A DNA stretch of 64,000 nucleotides from Turritopsis dohrnii. Its lineage: Eukaryota; Cnidaria; Hydrozoa; Anthoathecata; Oceaniidae. The translations under genes and the position numbers were made by a program. Numbering within the stretch: the stretch's first letter is position 1; every line of letters starts with the position of its first letter. The stretch spans positions 248,001 to 312,000 of the forward strand of contig BQMF02000423.1 of NCBI GenBank assembly GCA_027922465.2, read 5' to 3'. The notes below the pieces were generated by a model. That model ran no database searches. It was not told where the DNA came from and was given only the letters and a program-made list of their open reading frames with translations. Of the stretch, positions 23,260 through 32,684 are shown one piece after another.

Positions 23260-23567
23260 GCATTAACTCTGCCTGATATGTAGTAAAAGTCAACGTCAAA
23301 TGTAATAACGCAAGCCTTTACAGTTTGAAGCTTAAAACTTGGCAGGTGGGACATTGTTAAAATTCTCTGTATTAGGGAGGTGTCCAGAGAGGTTTTGTCA
23401 TAAGAGTTACAAATTTGTACATCATGTGTCGAAGATGTTCTGTCTGAGATAGATGTTCCCTTTAGAGAGATTCCAATGTAAAAACATGCTTACAACATGC
23501 TTACAAACCTAATGTGAAGATGTTTGCGATTGGAATAGAAAAGAAAAAACGATAATTCTTTACATTT
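21262..23567. other. Non-coding interval
   Basis: AT-rich sequence without a recognisable gene. A perfect (AAAT)n microsatellite lies at about 23225-23260, and a short 'taacg' reiteration at 22921-22950. The missing GTPase exons were sought here without success. Confidence 0.4.
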
Positions 23568-25512
23568 TTATAAATTTTTCTTTTGTTTTTGACATATAGA
23601 AAATATTTCATCATAATTTTCTAATCTATATTTTTTACATTTTAGTTTTTTTATCATCGGTTTCACCGAAAGCACCTGATTCAGACTAAATGTTTCTTCT
23701 TCTTCCCCATCGTATTGCTTTTCATATATATTGCCTGCCCGTCGTTTATACCAGATGTTGGATAGCCCAACATTATAACCAGAATCAGTTACAACGCATA
23801 AATATGGTGCATCCATGTTTTTATATGCAACGGCAATCAACTCACCAACCTATGATTACAAAAATTATAGAGTAATAACTGTTAGTGCTACTGCAATTGG
23901 TATTGATAACGGAAAACTTTTAAGGGAAATTTAAGTCTCGAATTATTCGAGTCTCGTAATTATTAAGTCTCGTGATCATAAAGAAAAAACAAAGATGGAT
24001 ATGGGTATACGAGGACATGAGCCACTGACGACTACGCAAAGGTGAATTATGAAAAACTGTTGATGAAAAGACCCTATTTACCAAGGAGATTGTGTAACTG
24101 TATTACGTTTTGTCGTAATTTATCTGTTAAAAACAGATAAATTCACAAACACATAAGAATTTGTTTTACCTTAGGAGACTCTGACGGAAATTTTTCTTCA
24201 TTTTCCTTTTTCACTTTGGAACACTGTGAACTTCCTTCGAACTTTCTTTTAGATGTCTGAGGCAAAAGTAATAAATACACAAAATAAATACACACAGAGT
24301 TCTTGCGTAACACTCATGAAAATAAAGAAAAACAAAGAGGATCTTTACCTGTGCTGAATTTTGGTCAGTTTGCATCATATCCGAAATGAATACATCATTT
24401 TGGTCTGAAATGCCTGAAAACTAAAGGAAAAGTGGTTGGTTATGTATATAGGTGTATAAAGGACAATCAAATTCAAGCACTTTATTTCTATGTTAATTTG
24501 GAAAATTTGGAACACTGTGTTGTTTCTTCTAATTTTCTTTTAGATGTCCGAGGCAAAAATACAAAAATAATAAATACACAGAGAGTTCTTGCATAACACT
24601 CATGAAAATAAAAGGATCTTTACCTGTGTTGAATTTTGGTCATTTTGTATCATCTCCAAAATGAATGCATCATTTGGGTCTGAAATGCCTGAAAACTAAA
24701 GGAAAAATGGTTGGTTATGTATAGGTGTATAAAGGACAATCAAATTTAAGCACTTTACTTCTATCCCAGCCGGCACATGACGTAACACCAACGTCGAAGC
24801 AACGTCATATTAACGTCACGACATTGGTTCGACTTTGATGTGACGTCAAATAACGTTACTGAAAGTAAAGAAACGAATGAGTGCCTACCTCCAAATTTGT
24901 ATCCACACCCGTATTCACTTCATCAATTAACGATCTTTGTATATTCTTTTGTTCCTAGTAATGAATACAAACAAATAATTGATTATGATTTTGTAACCTT
25001 GGAATATTTTAGAATTCAATTGTGTTGAAAAACTGTTAATTTAATGCTTAGACATCGATGAGAAATAATTTTTCACAAGCGTCTTTTCTTACCTTCAACT
25101 CATTTATTGTTCTTGTAGATTTCTCTGTTGTATTCCTTGGTATCTAAATACAACAAAAACAGTTACAAGAGACTGTAGAGAAATTCCATTTATTTTCAAA
25201 TCTTAGGTAAGATAAACTAATACCTTTTTTAAATTAGTGTTATGCAGTTCTATGTTTTTGCTATCTAATTCTTCGATAAAACGTTTCAGCAAAGCTATTT
25301 CTTGTTCTTTGCTCTCTTTAAAATGGTTATACTGATTTTCGTTCTATAAAATTTTAAGTGAAGATAATTTCATGTGTAAACTGCAGATAATTCGTAAATT
25401 GCTTCAATATTCATGACATGAAACTTACGTCACGTTTTTGAATTTCCAGCCTTCTAATAGTTAGCTCCAGATGACATATCTTTTGATCTTTGATTGAACT
25501 TTGTTTTTGTTC
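23568..25512 (-). CDS. Multi-exon coiled-coil protein with small C-terminal beta module
   Basis: Eight minus-strand exons with consensus splice sites, all in phase 0: 25512-25429, 25343-25224, 25143-25093, 24954-24889, 24695-24624, 24420-24349, 24256-24170 and 23849-23568. They join into one open frame of 277 residues. The 5' end is not defined, as no start exon was found. Exons 1-2 encode a charged coiled coil (for example KEQEIALLKRFIEELDSKN). Exons 5 and 6 are tandem duplicates (FSGISDPNDAF and FSGISDQNDVF). Exon 7 is basic (TSKRKFEGSSQC). The last exon (VGELIAVAYKNMDAPYLC...) looks like an SH3/Tudor-like barrel that often ends transposon-linked proteins; this is inference. A paralogue of the 3' exons lies inverted at 25647-26388. 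I do not recognise the family. Confidence 0.62.
24165..24760 (-). repeat. Tandem duplication of about 290 bp containing exons 6 and 7
   Basis: The 24195-24470 segment and the 24500-24760 segment align closely, including intron sequence ('agttcttgcgtaacactcatgaaaataaa'). The copy of the basic exon in the upper segment (near 24545) begins after CCTCGG instead of CCTCAG on the minus strand. Its acceptor is therefore lost, and only the FSGISD exon is usable from that copy. Confidence 0.8.
24772..24862. repeat. AACGTCA-type palindromic minisatellite in intron
   Basis: 'ccaacgtcgaagcaacgtcatattaacgtcacgacattggttcgac' and 'tgatgtgacgtcaaataacg' repeat an ACGTCA core on both strands. It sits in the intron between the 24954-24889 and 24695-24624 exons. 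Confidence 0.7.
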
Positions 25513-25646
25513 CTAAATATAATTCAATAATCACATTTATTTATGTTGAACGAGATTCCTTGGATTAGAAACAGAGAAAGTCTCGGAGTAAATCGTACTT
25601 AATTATGTAAAAATATTAAAAATATAAAGTTTGAATTTGGAATCAG

Positions 25647-26388
25647 GTTTCCAAAAGAAAATTCTCGGAGAAAGAAGAAGAAAATTGTTCAAAAAGCCGA
25701 AAGATTCAGAAGGTATAACGTTTTGACTTTTTCTTTTCTTTGTTTTAGAAATCTCTCTTTAATGTTCATTACTATTAATTAACGGGGGATATAGTTTTGT
25801 AGATACAACAAAAACTTCAAAACGTTATTAATCTTATTCTATCTGGGTAACAAATTCACAAGGTTGTAATTAACTAAATTTTCCTTACAGGACGTCAAAA
25901 ATGAAAGGAAATTATTGGAAGATGGCTCGGATGAGAACATAGCAACTGTAAAGGTAACTTAAGCTTGGTTCCCACTTAGCTATATAAGTTCGTCGTCGGT
26001 TCATTGTTTGTCACTTTATGCTCAACGCTTTGAACATCAAAGAAACACCGCCTATATTAACAATGAATTTGAAAATTCTTTTTGACGATTTATGTCTTTT
26101 TTATAGGTTGGCGATATAGTTGCCGTAGTTTACCAGAATAAATGCACACCATACATGTGCAAAATCACATCAATCTTGAATGAAAATATATTCTCAAGCC
26201 TATGGTTTCAGAAACGGTCGGGTGACATCTACGAAATGAAAGACAACAGAGGTGAAGAAGAAGTTTTTGGCAGACGCAATATATTATCAATTAGACCCAC
26301 AATTGAAAATATAAAAGGGACAAAATATAAAATATGTAATTATGACGAAATAATTAAAGTTGCTGGTCAACATAAAAAGAAACTATAA
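25647..26388 (+). CDS. Inverted paralogue of the 23568-25512 gene, 3' exons only
   Basis: Three plus-strand exons, all phase 0: 25647-25712 (VSKRKFSEKEEENCSKSRK), 25891-25953 (DVKNERKLLEDGSDENIATV) and 26107-26388. The last exon is 282 nt, exactly the length of the minus-strand counterpart. It aligns throughout: VGDIVAVVYQ with VGELIAVAYK, KRSGDIYE with KRAGNIYE, YKICNYDEI with YRLENYDEI. The coiled-coil exons are not found on this side, so the copy is truncated at its 5' end or uses a different upstream exon. The pair is head-to-head, with the junction between 25513 and 25646. Whether it is expressed is unknown. Confidence 0.6.
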
Positions 26389-26879
26389 ACAAGCAGGTTT
26401 TTTTTACTTCCCTCATGCATGACACTACAAAAGCATGCATGTTGTTTATGGCTGTTCTTTGAGAGACAGGAGATAATGTCTTTGGGAATAAATAAATAAA
26501 TGAATAAAATTTTTAGCGAATAATTTAGTGTTACTTAAAATTAAAAAATCAAAATTAGTTTTTTGTACCTTTTGGAAGAATTTCGAAAATATCGCTGCTT
26601 GAATTTTTCTAAAAATCATCTCTCGCATAATATCTATCTTTATAGTTCAAAATAATCGAATTTTGAATTACCATGCTGAAAATGCATGTTGCATCCTACA
26701 TGATATGAGTCACGTGACTTAAGAAGATCAGTTTTGTCTGTTGCAATCCTTTTATTAATCCATCGAAGTATTTTTAATGACATCAGAATATAGCGCCGCT
26801 GACCGCTTTGCGAACGATAACGCACAATAGAAAACGTGCAACATGTCCTCGAATAAGGATCACAATAAACTGTTGATAA

Positions 26880-26930
26880 AGAAAAACTACATTTTGTTAT
26901 CAGTCATCGAGTATATTCGTATTATAAGCA
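26880..26930 (-). pseudogene. Fragment of the 28382-28633 gene 3' end
   Basis: 'gataaagaaaaactacattttgttatcagtcatcga' here matches 28358-28395 ('gataaagaaaaactacatttagttatcagtcatcga') and continues as the last codons of that minus-strand ORF (NTNILDD then stop, against DTNIVDD then stop). Only about 50 bp remain. Confidence 0.6.
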
Positions 26931-27012
26931 TGTTTTTATATCTAAAACATTAACAGGTACCAGTCATGGCTCTTATAAGAAGGTTATAGTTTAGAAACCT
27001 TTCTTTCGCAAA

Positions 27013-27416
27013 ATGGCTTTGACGGAGAAGGAGTGTAAGTAATGTTATGATTTTTATTCATATAAAGAGGCCGTTTATGTTAGTATTACGGTGTCTAACA
27101 TAGCCAAGGAAACAGTAATACCTAGCACGTTATTTATAATATTTTCTTCGTTGGTTTTTGATATTTTTATGTAATACGTGCACTTGTAAATTCAATTTCA
27201 GTGTTCAAAGCCACGGAAGCCCTATCCAATTGGAATATCGCAATAGAAATCATAATAAATGAAATTAATAAAGTGTCAGACGAGAACTTCACAAAACAAA
27301 GACTCCTTAAAATATATCGCGATGAGAACGTATCAGACGATGAAAAATACGAGTTTTGGAAGTGGATGCTGGAGTGGCTTTGTAAAGAGGAAGAGTGGGC
27401 AAATAGAAATAAATAG
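27013..27416 (+). CDS. Small 78-residue helical protein, two exons
   Basis: Exon 1 (27013-27034: ATG, MALTEKE plus one base) ends at GTAAGT. Exon 2 (27202-27416) follows TTTCAG and joins in phase to give MALTEKELFKATEALSNW and onward to a TAG. The protein is predicted all-helical, with charged and Trp-rich segments (EFWKWMLEWLCKEEEW). It is a homologue of the minus-strand ORF 28382-28633: the pattern A(L/V)..W.IA....(N/K)EIN.......FT.Q....IY is shared. I do not recognise a family beyond this local pair. Confidence 0.55.
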
Positions 27417-27479
27417 ACTATTTGACTATTATACTAACATACTATTAAGACTATTAAAAACTATTTGATGTTGTTCTTG

Positions 27480-27860
27480 TTGATGATTGTTATCGAGGTC
27501 GCGAAGCGACCGTGAAACGAGCGAACCGAGTCTCTCACAGTTGGGTCCCTGGAAGCTTTCGCTATTTCGCGCCTCTAAGCATCTACTTTCCTCAAAAATG
27601 GCACCTAAATTCGATTCATAGCATCCAAAGATAAACCATTTTCAATTTCGGTACCCGAAAATGGATGCTAGAGATAGATGCTGACCTCCGGAGGGTTGAA
27701 AATTTCACCTGGAGAATTGTCTGGAAAATTGATGAAAGCTCCGGCGAAATTCTCCGTTCGCTGGGTTAAAATTAACCCCGTGGTTCCGTGTCCGTTGATC
27801 TGAGGACATCTTTCACCTCCACACCATCAGTTATTCTGAGGACTGGCTCGTATTTAGCTA
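27480..27860. other. Less AT-rich non-coding segment
   Basis: Starts with 'gtcgcgaagcgaccg', a 15-bp inverted repeat, and is visibly richer in G and C than its surroundings. It includes repeated 'atgctagagatagatgctgacc' and 'gaaattctccg' phrases. No ORF is convincing. It may be a fragment of a repeat or a non-coding RNA-derived element. Nothing more can be said from sequence alone. Confidence 0.3.
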
Positions 27861-28381
27861 CGCTCCTGATGTACGAAATCTTTTCAATAAGATAATTTTT
27901 CATCAAATAGGCATCATCTTAAATTATTTAGTTGAGTGAATAAGAACAAAGAGGGCTTCACTTTGACAAATTATCAAAGTTTTTTTGAAAAAAAATCTTC
28001 ACACACCGCAGGTTGTGAAACTATGCAATGTGGGGATATTTTCATTTTATGCGATTTCAAGGTAAACGTTCACCATTTAGCTTCATTATGCCTTATATGT
28101 TATAAAATTGAAACTTCAAAAAGAGGACCTTCCAATAGGTCCTCAGTTTCCTGCGAGTCCTCACAATGATAACTTTGAGTGCACACTAGTCCTCAAATTG
28201 TATACCTCGCACATACACACACACACCCTTTTATTCGGAATCTAAGAGTATTTTGATTACATTTTTAGCGTAAACGAAGAAAATACCTGGCAGTTTAACC
28301 CTGTTAAGTTTCATGTCTTATATCTTGGGAAGTGCCTCTATAAAAAATAATCTTTTGATAAAGAAAAACTACATTTAGTTA

Positions 28382-28633
28382 TCAGTCATCGACTATATTA
28401 GTATCGTAAAAGTAAATCAGTTTGTCTTCTCTCAGACACAGCAACTTCTGTTGCAGCAACAGGAACTGTAGTAACTGTTTTCTGTGCTCCTCCAATTCCA
28501 TTTCGGTACTACACGCGTTCTCGTAAATGTTCCTCATCTCTTGTCTAGTGAATGGCTTTCGACGAACACGCGATAAGTTAATTTCCTTCAGTAGCAGTCT
28601 ATGTGCAATACCCCATCTTTTGACAGCCCTCAT
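28382..28633 (-). CDS. Small 83-residue helical protein, paralogue of the 27013-27416 gene
   Basis: Single open frame from the ATG at 28633 to the TGA at 28382. Residues 1-45 (AVKRWGIAHRLLLKEINLSR...FTRQEMRNIYENA) align with ALSNWNIAIEIIINEINKVS...FTKQRLLKIYRDE of the plus-strand gene at 27202-27416. The C-terminal half is a Leu/Gln-rich helix (LLQFLLLQQKLLCL). No upstream exon was identified; a stop lies in frame just above the ATG. The two genes are convergent, and a 3' fragment of this family also lies at 26880-26930. Confidence 0.5.
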   Translation of the reverse strand: MRAVKRWGIAHRLLLKEINLSRVRRKPFTRQEMRNIYENACSTEMELEEHRKQLLQFLLLQQKLLCLREDKLIYFYDTNIVDD

Positions 28634-28639
28634 GGTTGC

Positions 28640-29500
28640 AAATTACGGTCTGTTAATTCTGATAAACAAACATGAAAAAAATCAACTAAGAAGTTTTTAT
28701 TGTCATCACGAATTAGCTCACTCAATATTACTGGGGTTTTTTTCGGCTAATTTTGACACCGTAATTTTAACATAAACGGCTGTTGATATGAAAAAATATC
28801 AGAAGTTTACTTAAACTCTTTTTCTGTCAAAGTCGTGTTTTGAAAGAAAAAACTACATGAAAAATAACGTCAAATAATAATAATAACAATAAATAATAAA
28901 ATAAAAATAAAAAAATAATAAAACAACCTGTCTCTAAAATTAGTGTGAAGTACAGCACGTATTATTATGACAATTGTTGTTATAATAAGACTAGTATCCC
29001 GTGTAAAAATTTTTTACGGGTTTTAATTCTGAAAATGACGTCTCAAAAATGGTGTTGAAAAATGACACTTGCCACTCATGTTCAGCCTGCGTTGTGTCAT
29101 TGGTAAAACATTTGTGAGCATTTATCTTATATTACTTATTGTGTAATACAAAAGTACAATAAAATATGTTCATCAGAAAAGTGTATTAAATATTTGCTAC
29201 ATTTAAACAGTCATTTCATACATCATCGAACTTCAAACTAAGTTTGGAATTGGAAACTAAGCTGACAAAACCAAGCAATGAGATGGCACTCCATTAATCA
29301 GATCTGTAACCCAGTGTGCAAAATCGTCTAAAAATCACTGTGATGGAGAGCATTCTTAGTGAAATTGTGTGTAGATTTCTATAGAAATGCACTCTTTCGC
29401 AGATATTTTTTAATAGACGTGCTATAAATATTTTCAAAATTGTAAAATTTCTGTTCGACACTAATTCAACAATAATTGATAATAATTGATCAATAACAAT
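28640..29500. other. Non-coding spacer
   Basis: AT-rich, with an impure (AAT/AAAT) tract at 28870-28930. No gene supported. Confidence 0.4.
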
Positions 29501-29504
29501 AATT

Positions 29505-29605
29505 GATCGCCACCCATGTTCAGCATGCGTCCGGTACACGAAAAATTAAATTAAGGAATTGGGTCCAAAAATTGATCAAAAATGTATGGGATGGTTTTAA
29601 CCCGG
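29505..29605 (+). repeat. Dispersed repeat family, copy B (short)
   Basis: 'cacccatgttcagcatgcgtccggtacacgaaaaattaaattaaggaattg' and 'gatcaaaaatgtatgggatggtttt' match copy A (5287-5560, opposite strand) and part of copy C (35255-35450). Confidence 0.65.
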
Positions 29606-29803
29606 GTAAAACGTTTTCGAAAATGCTGACTATAAGGATAAGCAAAAAATGTCATAGAATGATCAGCAGGAACATAAATTCTCATGAAAAAGTGTTGACA
29701 ATACTACACCAAAAAAGTATCCTAAGATAGCATAAACAAACAAATAAATAAATAAATAAACTATTAAAGGTTATCTTTAATCACTTTTGCAAAAGTGTAT
29801 ATC

Positions 29804-30010
29804 GACTTCGTTAACAGTCCTCGAGTGCGTTTCGATGGTTTGATCCATTTATTCTTGGAAATAATAATTCTCGATGAATAGCGAGTACATTGCATCTTTG
29901 AACGTAGTTGTGCAATGATAACAGTGATATGACTTCGTTAACAGTCCTCCAATGTGTCCATTATTCTTGGAAATAATAATTCTCGGTAGCGAGTGCATTG
30001 CATCTACGTA
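29804..30010. repeat. Direct duplication, period about 130 bp
   Basis: 'gacttcgttaacagtcctc.a.tg.gt' through 'ccattattcttggaaataataattctcg' and 'gcgagt.cattgcatct' occurs twice (29804-29895 and 29932-30008). No coding content. Confidence 0.8.
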
Positions 30011-30019
30011 CGCATGCAG

Positions 30020-30710
30020 TTGGAATTATCGGATCTTCCGAAAAGTGAATTTTTAAAAATTGATGACATATTATTCGTAAGAGAAACCAAAGAATCTAAA
30101 AAAATAAATAAATAAAGTTAAGGTTGAATTTAAAATCCGAAATGTGCAGCCGACAATATATCTTCGAACTAAACTTTCATTTACAATTACCTGACAACGC
30201 TATCTAGACTACAGCAGATACGGTTATTGATAGGATACTATCAAAAAAGGTTTTTCCCATGAACTACCAACACCAAGTTGACCTCATTACTATAAATCTA
30301 AAGAATCTGAATACAAAATTTAAAGATAATGAATTATCATCGATTGTCTTTGTCAGCAGTTAATCAATTTTGAAAGAAGATGTGATTTATTTATTTACAG
30401 TTCGCTTTGTTATTAATAAAGAGCTGTTCGTTCCCAGCCAATTTCTCAATTGTTCTATTTCTGCTGACATCAGCATATTCCATTCATTATCTTTAACACA
30501 CAGACAAAAAGCTCTTTATCCTCAATAAACTAAATGAACTAACTTTTAGGAATAGTAATCTCTCAAACTGACAAAGAAGTTTTCTCTTAAACCATAGCCT
30601 GTAATGCCATTTCACAAAACAGGCTACAGGATAGTTAAATAAAGATCAAAAGGAATATGTAACAACATTTATTTGTAACTAAAACTGTATTCTAACTATT
30701 AATAACGATG
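30020..30710. other. Non-coding spacer
   Basis: AT-rich sequence without a supported exon or ORF. It separates the 130-bp duplication from the inverted repeat at 30714-31011. Confidence 0.4.
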
Positions 30711-30713
30711 GTG

Positions 30714-31011
30714 TGGAACTACCATACACTGACCGTGAATAACTGATTAAATACCCTATGCGTTTCTTGTTAGTGGAAGCTCTATAGTATATTGGAAAAT
30801 GGGATTTCTACACCTTATACAATAGAACTGATATAAGAAAATAAAGAACTTAAAACTCCTAAGCTGTTTTTAGGAAACCTAGCGGCATTAATAGGCAAAG
30901 GGCATTAATCAGCCATTCACGGGAACAGCTAATTCAAGGCCAAACATGTTTTCCGAAATGATGAAAATGAGTTTTACTAAAAAAGCTTGAGCGCAGTGTA
31001 TGGTAGTTCCA
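30714..31011. repeat. 298-bp inverted-repeat (MITE-like) unit
   Basis: The arm 30714-30731 (tggaactaccatacactg) is repeated exactly in reverse complement at 30994-31011. The interior is non-coding. No clear target duplication was seen. It abuts the 3' end of the micro-exon gene. Confidence 0.65.
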
Positions 31012-31029
31012 TAACATATAAAAATTTAA

Positions 31030-32079
31030 CTATTTAAAAAAAGCTTTCTCTATAAAATATTGGGTATTTAGCCCAGAATATTTTTGTATATTTTGATTTT
31101 TAAAATTTTTTTTTATTTTTTTGACATTTTTTTTCGGGGGAGGGATGTAACCGTCCCTATCTTTCCCCCCATTTCTCGCCCACACGGCAAATGCCCTCCT
31201 GGACTTTGAGCCAGGATGGCTCTTCCGATAGTTTAGGAATTCTTGTCGAGTAACTATAACAAAAAGATAGAAACTCAAACGATCAAGTAAGGTATAGAAA
31301 ATGAAATAGTATGGTATATACGAAAGCTTCACCACTCACAACTTCTGGACTCTTGCGGCTCTAAACAGAAAGATCAAATAAGAATAAGATTAAAAAAAAA
31401 AGGGTAAAGTTCATGCAAAGAGCCTGCATGTATTAATGAAAAAATTGTTACCATCAACAGCTTTTGGGACTAACTGCCCTATAATATGAAAGAGGAACAG
31501 TATAAATAATACATCTATTAAAGTACATTCTACATTTTAAAAAGGAAACAAACCACCACCATTATTGACATTCTCCTTTTCTATTAATGAAATGGAATGA
31601 AATTACAATAGTTTGGAGTAATATCCAAAAAACAGCAAAAAGAAAATAAGAACTTACCTTCTCGAAGTAAATCTTCTTCTTCTGAAAGGTAAGGAAAAGT
31701 ATTAATAACCTAATTATATCGATGGTATTCTGGTATTTTAAAGGATTTAAAGTCCTTTTACCTTTCTTGGATATATCACTAACTAAAATATAAAAGAAAG
31801 TAGTTCTAATATAGACAACCCTTCATTTATTGTGTATTTTCATTCATTTGAGAACTTACCACCATCTTCTTCACCGTCAACTTCAACTAAAATATGAAAG
31901 ACATTCAATAATTTGCATTACTGATCCCAAATATAATGAAAAGAAATAAATACTTACTGTTCTCCACAAATGGGTTTTTAGAATCTAAAATGAAACAGTG
32001 ACAAAATCATTTTTCATTCTAATTTTGAAATGAAAAAAGCAGAAAGGTTATTACCATGTTGTGCTGAACAGCCAGCCAT
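31030..32079 (-). CDS. Micro-exon gene, about nine exons, 138 residues
   Basis: Starting at the ATG at 32079 (MAGCSAQH), the minus strand shows a chain of tiny exons, each between good GT-AG sites and each in phase 1. They are 32079-32055 (25 nt), 31984-31958 (27), 31886-31860 (27), 31782-31762 (21), 31681-31658 (24), a likely 31580-31560 (21, weak GTGGTG donor), 31478-31452 (27) and 31360-31340 (21). A longer last exon follows (31253-31030). The joined frame is open throughout and multiples of 3 are kept. The first half is acidic (EVDGEEDG, EEEDLLRE). The last exon is basic (RKSHPGSKSRRAFAVW and a KKNVKKIKKN tail). No signal peptide and no known domain. It lies about 0.6 kb downstream of the Helitron helicase on the same strand and may be Helitron cargo. 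An upstream non-coding exon is possible, as TTATTAG sits right before the ATG. Confidence 0.62.
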
Positions 32080-32091
32080 GCTAATAAATAT

Positions 32092-32684
32092 AAATATTAA
32101 TTCACTAAAAGAAAAAAAAAACTAAGGATTACACTTCCAAAAAGACAACAGGAGGAATGCCCTGACTTTTGGTTCATGAATTGAGCATGCAAGGACTATC
32201 TCATAGTAGACTCTTTAAATATCAAAGTAAGATGATATCTGTTTTTGGTGAATTGATAAAAAGCATGCACAATCCATGGTAACAGAGTACACGACGTGAA
32301 CGTAAGTCAATGGGACTTGTACTCCACCTAAAAAAACAAATGTACAGAAACAAAATGTTTTTTAGGTAAAATAGTTCAGTAACAATAAAAGCATATCATC
32401 TATTTTCAGCACTACCACAAAGTAATTGTCAGTGATTTAACAAAATAGCACCACTCAATCCACCACTACAGTTGAGCAACACAATGTCACAGAGTTGGTA
32501 TACCAACCTAGCCGAAAAGCCGCTTTTAGACAACTGCAATGATAGTCACTCGCCAAATGAGTGAGGATATCAAAATGCTCACCGGAAAAGCAGTGTTTTC
32601 ATTTCCGGTATTTTTGTAACTCACTCAACAATACAATACTTTTGTGGATATGAAAAGATGAAACAAAAGATATGCAAAATTAAG
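32092..32684. other. Spacer between the Helitron helicase and the micro-exon gene
   Basis: No ORF. The Helitron 3' terminus (a hairpin followed by CTRR on the minus strand) should lie here or further left. I could not assign it with certainty. Confidence 0.35.

Noticed and set aside
27483..27500. Hairpin 'gtcgcgaagcgac' as a terminator or RNA element
   Set aside because: Isolated short palindrome in a eukaryotic spacer; no associated gene or U-tract logic.
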